Shown: positions 60,679-64,000 of the stretch, piece after piece | How the letters are laid out: each line of letters opens with the position of its first letter | How positions within the stretch are numbered: the stretch's first letter is position 1 | From: Bradyrhizobium sp. CCBAU 53338 | GTDB lineage: Bacteria > Pseudomonadota > Alphaproteobacteria > Rhizobiales > Xanthobacteraceae | Direction: 5' to 3' | DNA length: 64,000 bases | Assembly (NCBI RefSeq): GCF_015291665.1 | Contig: NZ_CP030048.1 | Coordinates: 2,418,001 to 2,482,000 of the forward strand | Translations under genes and position numbers: made by a program | The notes under the pieces: model-generated | Told to the model about the DNA's origin: nothing | The model's input: the letters and a program-made list of their open reading frames with translations, nothing else | The model's database searches: none

Positions 60679-61377
60679 CTAGCTCGCAAAGCCCATGCGC
60701 TGGCGCAGGTCCCTTTGATCTGCGCCCGTCAGCAGCGCGATCAGCGCCGCCGCTTCCTTCGGATGCGCGGCCTGCGTGGCGACGCCGGCCGTGTACATCG
60801 TCACCAATTCGCATCCCGGCGGCAGCGAACCCGATAGCGCGATGCCGTCGGTCGCGAAGATCTCGGTCGCCTGCGTGCATCCGATCGGCCGCGTCGCGGT
60901 GGATGCCGCCAGTTCGCGCATCGCCGTCGCACCGTTCGGAAAGATTTTCAGGCGCGACGTGACCTCATGGGCGATGCCGAGCTGATCCAGCACTCTTGCG
61001 ACGTGCTGGCCTGCGGTCGAGGCCTCGGTGTCAGGGACGTAGATGGCGTCCGCGGATCGCAGGACTTCGCGCAGATCGGCTTCCGTCTTCACGCTCACCT
61101 CCGGATCGCGGTTGCGGACGGCCAATGCAGTCTCGACCCGGCCGATGTCCACAATCGAGGAGGGGACGACGAGCTTTTCCGCGGCGAGCTTTGCAAGGAG
61201 GGCTTGCGTCAGGATCACGAGATCAGCCGGCGTGCTCGTGCGCAGCTTGTCCGCCATCGCACCGACCGCGCCGAACTCCCCGTCGATACCGAAGCCGGTC
61301 TGCGCCTTGAAGGCCTCGCTGAGACCGCGTACCAATCCTTGCGCCGCGCCGCCGCTCAAGATGTTCACTGCCGTCAC
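60679..61377 (-). CDS. ModA-like substrate-binding protein without signal peptide
   Basis: This 232-residue protein has the ModA fold (VNILSGGAAQGLVRGLSEAF, then LRTSTPADLVILTQALLAKL, and DTEASTAGQHVARVLDQLGI). It starts directly at the first beta strand, with no leader. The GTG start overlaps the stop of the molybdenum-enzyme subunit, so no upstream signal is available and the protein should stay in the cytoplasm. It might bind molybdate for, or otherwise assist, the hydroxylase encoded upstream; that role is inference. Confidence 0.82.
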   Translation of the reverse strand: MTAVNILSGGAAQGLVRGLSEAFKAQTGFGIDGEFGAVGAMADKLRTSTPADLVILTQALLAKLAAEKLVVPSSIVDIGRVETALAVRNRDPEVSVKTEADLREVLRSADAIYVPDTEASTAGQHVARVLDQLGIAHEVTSRLKIFPNGATAMRELAASTATRPIGCTQATEIFATDGIALSGSLPPGCELVTMYTAGVATQAAHPKEAAALIALLTGADQRDLRQRMGFAS

Positions 61378-63503
61378 GATGCAAGCTCCATGGCTGCGAT
61401 GATTTTGTCCCGGGTGATCGGCAAGTCGCGGATTCGCACGCCAAGGCAGTCATGAACCGCATTCGCGATCGCCGCCGTCACCGGGCCGTGCGCGGCTTCG
61501 CCGGCGCCGACCGGCTCGATCTCGGGCCGCCGGATGATCTCGACATCCACAGCCGGCACCTCGCTGAAGGTGAGGATCGGATAGTCCGTCCACGAGGTCG
61601 AGGTGATGTGCGTCCGGTCGAAGCGGACGCGCTCCTTAAGCACCCAGCTCGTCGCCTGGATCGCGCCACCCTCGATCTGGTTGATCACGCCGTCCGGATT
61701 GATGGCTTCGCCGACGTCGACCGCAAGCGTCAGGCGCTTCACACTGATGTCGTCGGCGCCCTCGATCTCGGCGATGGCGGCGCAATAGGCGCCGGTGTTC
61801 TTGTAACGGGCGAATCCGACGCCGTGTCCGATGCCAGATCGTCTCTCAGGCTTCCAGCCCGCGCGTCGTGCCACGGCGCGGATCACGTCCTTCGCTCGCT
61901 CGTCGCGGAGGTTCCGCAAGCGGAACGCTATCGGGTCTTCGCCGCGTAAGGTTGCAATCTCGTCGAGCAGCGATTCGATCGCGAACACGTTGCCTTGCGC
62001 ACCGAGGGTCCGCAGTGCCGAGGTGCGTACCGGCATGGTGAGCAGGCGATGGCTCGTGATGGTCCAGGCCGGGAGATCGTAGAGCGGAACGGAGTTGCGG
62101 TCGCCACCGCCGCCATTGGCGGCCGGCGGATTCGTCGAGATCATGCGGGGGTAGGGATTTGCGATCTCGCTCGCCGCCAGCAGCGCCGGTTGTGCGGCGC
62201 GCCCTGGCCGCGCGGCATGGCCGTTGCTCCAGATCGCATGACGCCAGCCGACAATCTCGTTGTCCGCGTCGAGATCGGCCGCGATTTCGATCGCCATCGC
62301 AGCACCGAACGGCGCGTGAGACATCTCGTCTTGGCGCGACCATTGCACCCGCACCGGCCGCCCACCGGCGGCCTTGGCGAGCAGCACGGCATCGAGCGCG
62401 ACATCATCGGCGGCATTGTGCCCATAGCAACCCGCGCCCTCCATGTGCTCGACGACGATGTCGTCGGCCGGCAGCTTGAGCACGATCGCAAGATCGGCGC
62501 GCAGCAGATAGATGCCCTGGCTGTGCGTCCAGACATGGACACGGTCACCGTCCCATTGCGCCATCGCACAGGACGGCGCGATCGAGGCATGTGCGACATA
62601 GGGGCGGGTGAATTGCCGGCGGAGCGTGCGCGCAGGCTTTGCCGCGGGCGCTGTCCTGGTGTCGATGATCGTCGTCTCGACCGGCTGGCTTCGCAGGAAG
62701 GCGGCCAGATCGTTTTCATCCGGCAGCGGCTCTCCGGCCGACCATGTCGCGCCCTGGCGCAGTGCTTTCAGTGCCGCTTCCGCCGCGGCCTCGGTGGCGG
62801 CAACGACGCCGGCAAAACCAGCGTCGCGGACGATCGCAATCAGCCCCGAGACGGCGCGTGCGGACGCTTCGTCGATCGCAATCAGCCTCGCGCCTGAAAT
62901 CTCCGGCCTCAGCACGCGTCCGTGCAGCAGCTTCGGCAGCGCGCAGTCATGAATGAACCGCTGCCGCGCAAACACCTTGTCGGGAATGTCGATGCGCTGG
63001 GTCGAATGCCCGGCTACGCTGCGCTTGGCGGCGGACTTGGCGACATTGAGCGCCGTCGCATCGTGGTCGAGCGAAACATCGTCCGCCAGTTCCCAATAGC
63101 TGGTCCTGACATTGCCTGGACCTGAGATTGTGCCGTCCTCGACATTGAGCAGTGCCGCATCGACGCCGAGACGCTCCGAGGCCGCTGCGAGGAAGCGCTG
63201 GCGCACCTCCGCACAGACGTGGCGCAGCGCGCGGCCGGATTGCTGGATCGAGAGGCTGCCGGAGGTGACGCCCTCGTTCGGGCTTGCCACGGTCGAGGCG
63301 CGGATCATCTCGATGCGGCCGATCTCGACATCGAGCTCGTCCGCCGCGATCTGCGCCAGCGCCGTGACGATGCCCTGGCCGATCTCGACCTTGCCGGGCG
63401 AGATGGCCAGGCGGCCATCGCCCGTGAATCTCACCCAGGACGACAGTCTTGGATTGGCGGCCAGGCTGACCGGCAGTTTCGGGGCAGGGGACGGTGCACT
63501 CAT
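61374..63503 (-). CDS. Xanthine-dehydrogenase-type molybdopterin-binding large subunit
   Basis: This 709-residue subunit is of the isoquinoline 1-oxidoreductase (IorB)/nicotinate dehydrogenase type. It shows GKVEIGQGIVTALAQIAADE, TVASPNEGVTSGSLSIQQSG and VEHMEGAGCYGHNAADDVAL. The active-site Glu is in EPVGAGEAAHGPVTAAIANA. Such enzymes hydroxylate N-heterocycles or oxidise aldehydes using water. No cytochrome c domain is attached. Its start overlaps the [2Fe-2S] subunit stop by four bases. The substrate is unknown. Confidence 0.9.
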   Translation of the reverse strand: MSAPSPAPKLPVSLAANPRLSSWVRFTGDGRLAISPGKVEIGQGIVTALAQIAADELDVEIGRIEMIRASTVASPNEGVTSGSLSIQQSGRALRHVCAEVRQRFLAAASERLGVDAALLNVEDGTISGPGNVRTSYWELADDVSLDHDATALNVAKSAAKRSVAGHSTQRIDIPDKVFARQRFIHDCALPKLLHGRVLRPEISGARLIAIDEASARAVSGLIAIVRDAGFAGVVAATEAAAEAALKALRQGATWSAGEPLPDENDLAAFLRSQPVETTIIDTRTAPAAKPARTLRRQFTRPYVAHASIAPSCAMAQWDGDRVHVWTHSQGIYLLRADLAIVLKLPADDIVVEHMEGAGCYGHNAADDVALDAVLLAKAAGGRPVRVQWSRQDEMSHAPFGAAMAIEIAADLDADNEIVGWRHAIWSNGHAARPGRAAQPALLAASEIANPYPRMISTNPPAANGGGGDRNSVPLYDLPAWTITSHRLLTMPVRTSALRTLGAQGNVFAIESLLDEIATLRGEDPIAFRLRNLRDERAKDVIRAVARRAGWKPERRSGIGHGVGFARYKNTGAYCAAIAEIEGADDISVKRLTLAVDVGEAINPDGVINQIEGGAIQATSWVLKERVRFDRTHITSTSWTDYPILTFSEVPAVDVEIIRRPEIEPVGAGEAAHGPVTAAIANAVHDCLGVRIRDLPITRDKIIAAMELAS

Positions 63504-63970
63504 CGCGTCGTCATCTCCGATGCCGCCCTGAGCACGGCGCGGACCATGCGGTTATGCGATCCGCAGCGGCAAAGGTTGCGATCGAGTGCCGCTCTGACCT
63601 CCATTTCCGTCGGCGACGGATTGCGCCTGAGCAGCGCTGCAGCGCTGATCAGGATTCCCGAGACGCAATAGCCGCATTGCAGCGCCTGTTCTGAGACGAA
63701 AGCACGTTGCAGCGGATGCGGTTGCTCGGCCGTGCCAAGGCCCTCCAGTGTAACGACATCCTTGTCTGCCACCGACCGCATCGGCATGTCGCACGAGGCC
63801 ATCGCGCGCCCGTCGACCATCACGCGGCAGGCGCCGCACTCGCCGGCGCCGCAGCCGAAATGCGCACCTGTGACACCGAGGCGGCCGCGAAGCACATCGA
63901 GCAGCGTCTGATCCGGATCGGCATCCAGAGAAACCGCCGTGCCGTTGAGTTGGAACTGAACGGTCGGCAT
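63500..63970 (-). CDS. (2Fe-2S)-binding small subunit of molybdenum hydroxylase
   Basis: This 156-residue electron-transfer subunit has two clusters. The plant-ferredoxin-type is HFGCGAGECGACRVMVDG (with the fourth Cys in MASCDMPM). The helical-bundle type is CGYCVSG with DRNLCRCGSHNRM. It passes electrons from the molybdenum site. It is the first gene of the operon in this window; the last 30 bases of the window show no gene I can name. Confidence 0.92.
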   Translation of the reverse strand: MPTVQFQLNGTAVSLDADPDQTLLDVLRGRLGVTGAHFGCGAGECGACRVMVDGRAMASCDMPMRSVADKDVVTLEGLGTAEQPHPLQRAFVSEQALQCGYCVSGILISAAALLRRNPSPTEMEVRAALDRNLCRCGSHNRMVRAVLRAASEMTTR

Positions 63971-64000
63971 GACCGGCGCGGCCTCAGGACTTGCTGAACT

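Overview
The window reads as chromosomal DNA of a Bradyrhizobium-like alphaproteobacterium (Bradyrhizobium/Rhodopseudomonas lineage). The grounds are very high GC with C/G-ending codons, dense overlapping operons of aromatic and CoA-thioester catabolism, FnrN/FixK-type anaerobic control, and many small hypothetical proteins of rhizobial type. I saw no rRNA, tRNA, CRISPR array or intact insertion sequence. The species is an inference from gene content.

Layout. 1-9.4 kb: an accessory stretch with a truncated alpha/beta hydrolase, an EAL-domain relic, arginase, an NRAMP-related metal transporter, a frameshifted PhyH-type dioxygenase, a Crp/Fnr regulator and about ten very small genes. 9.6-13.5 kb: an aromatic-ring FAD monooxygenase, a VOC protein, three near-identical short transcription units (each with its own sigma70-like promoter and intrinsic terminator, about 50 nt apart), phage-like small membrane genes and a GNAT protein. 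13.6-24.2 kb: a catabolic cluster with CoA-transferase, two-component flavin monooxygenase, beta-hydroxyacid dehydrogenase, a taurine/nitrate-type ABC importer with an IlvD/Edd dehydratase embedded in it, and a NicX-like ring-cleavage dioxygenase. 24.2-40.2 kb: a CoA-dependent anthranilate-type (2-aminobenzoate) pathway: ligase, 2-aminobenzoyl-CoA monooxygenase/reductase fusion, beta-oxidation enzymes, RidA, an orphan periplasmic binding protein and a MarR regulator. Six copies of one 16-bp palindrome, close to ATTTKAAGSYTAAAAT, stand at the promoters of this pathway and are the probable MarR operators.

40.3-55.7 kb: a low-oxygen/stress island: CBS-BON protein, PHA synthase, CHAD protein, a kinase-like fusion, universal stress protein, ADP-forming acyl-CoA synthetase fused to GNAT, DUF883-like and holin-like membrane proteins, an Mla-type lipid transporter, cytochrome c, an FNR protein with cluster-type cysteines, a 41-residue membrane microprotein and a Crp-type regulator. 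Seven TTGA-N6-TCAA boxes lie in its intergenic gaps, which suggests one FNR/FixK regulon.

55.8-64 kb: a GntR-controlled TRAP transporter (dctPQM type), an SDR dehydrogenase, and an operon for a xanthine-dehydrogenase-type molybdenum hydroxylase with a leaderless ModA-like protein. Functional calls rest on recognised motifs and gene order; no database search was possible.
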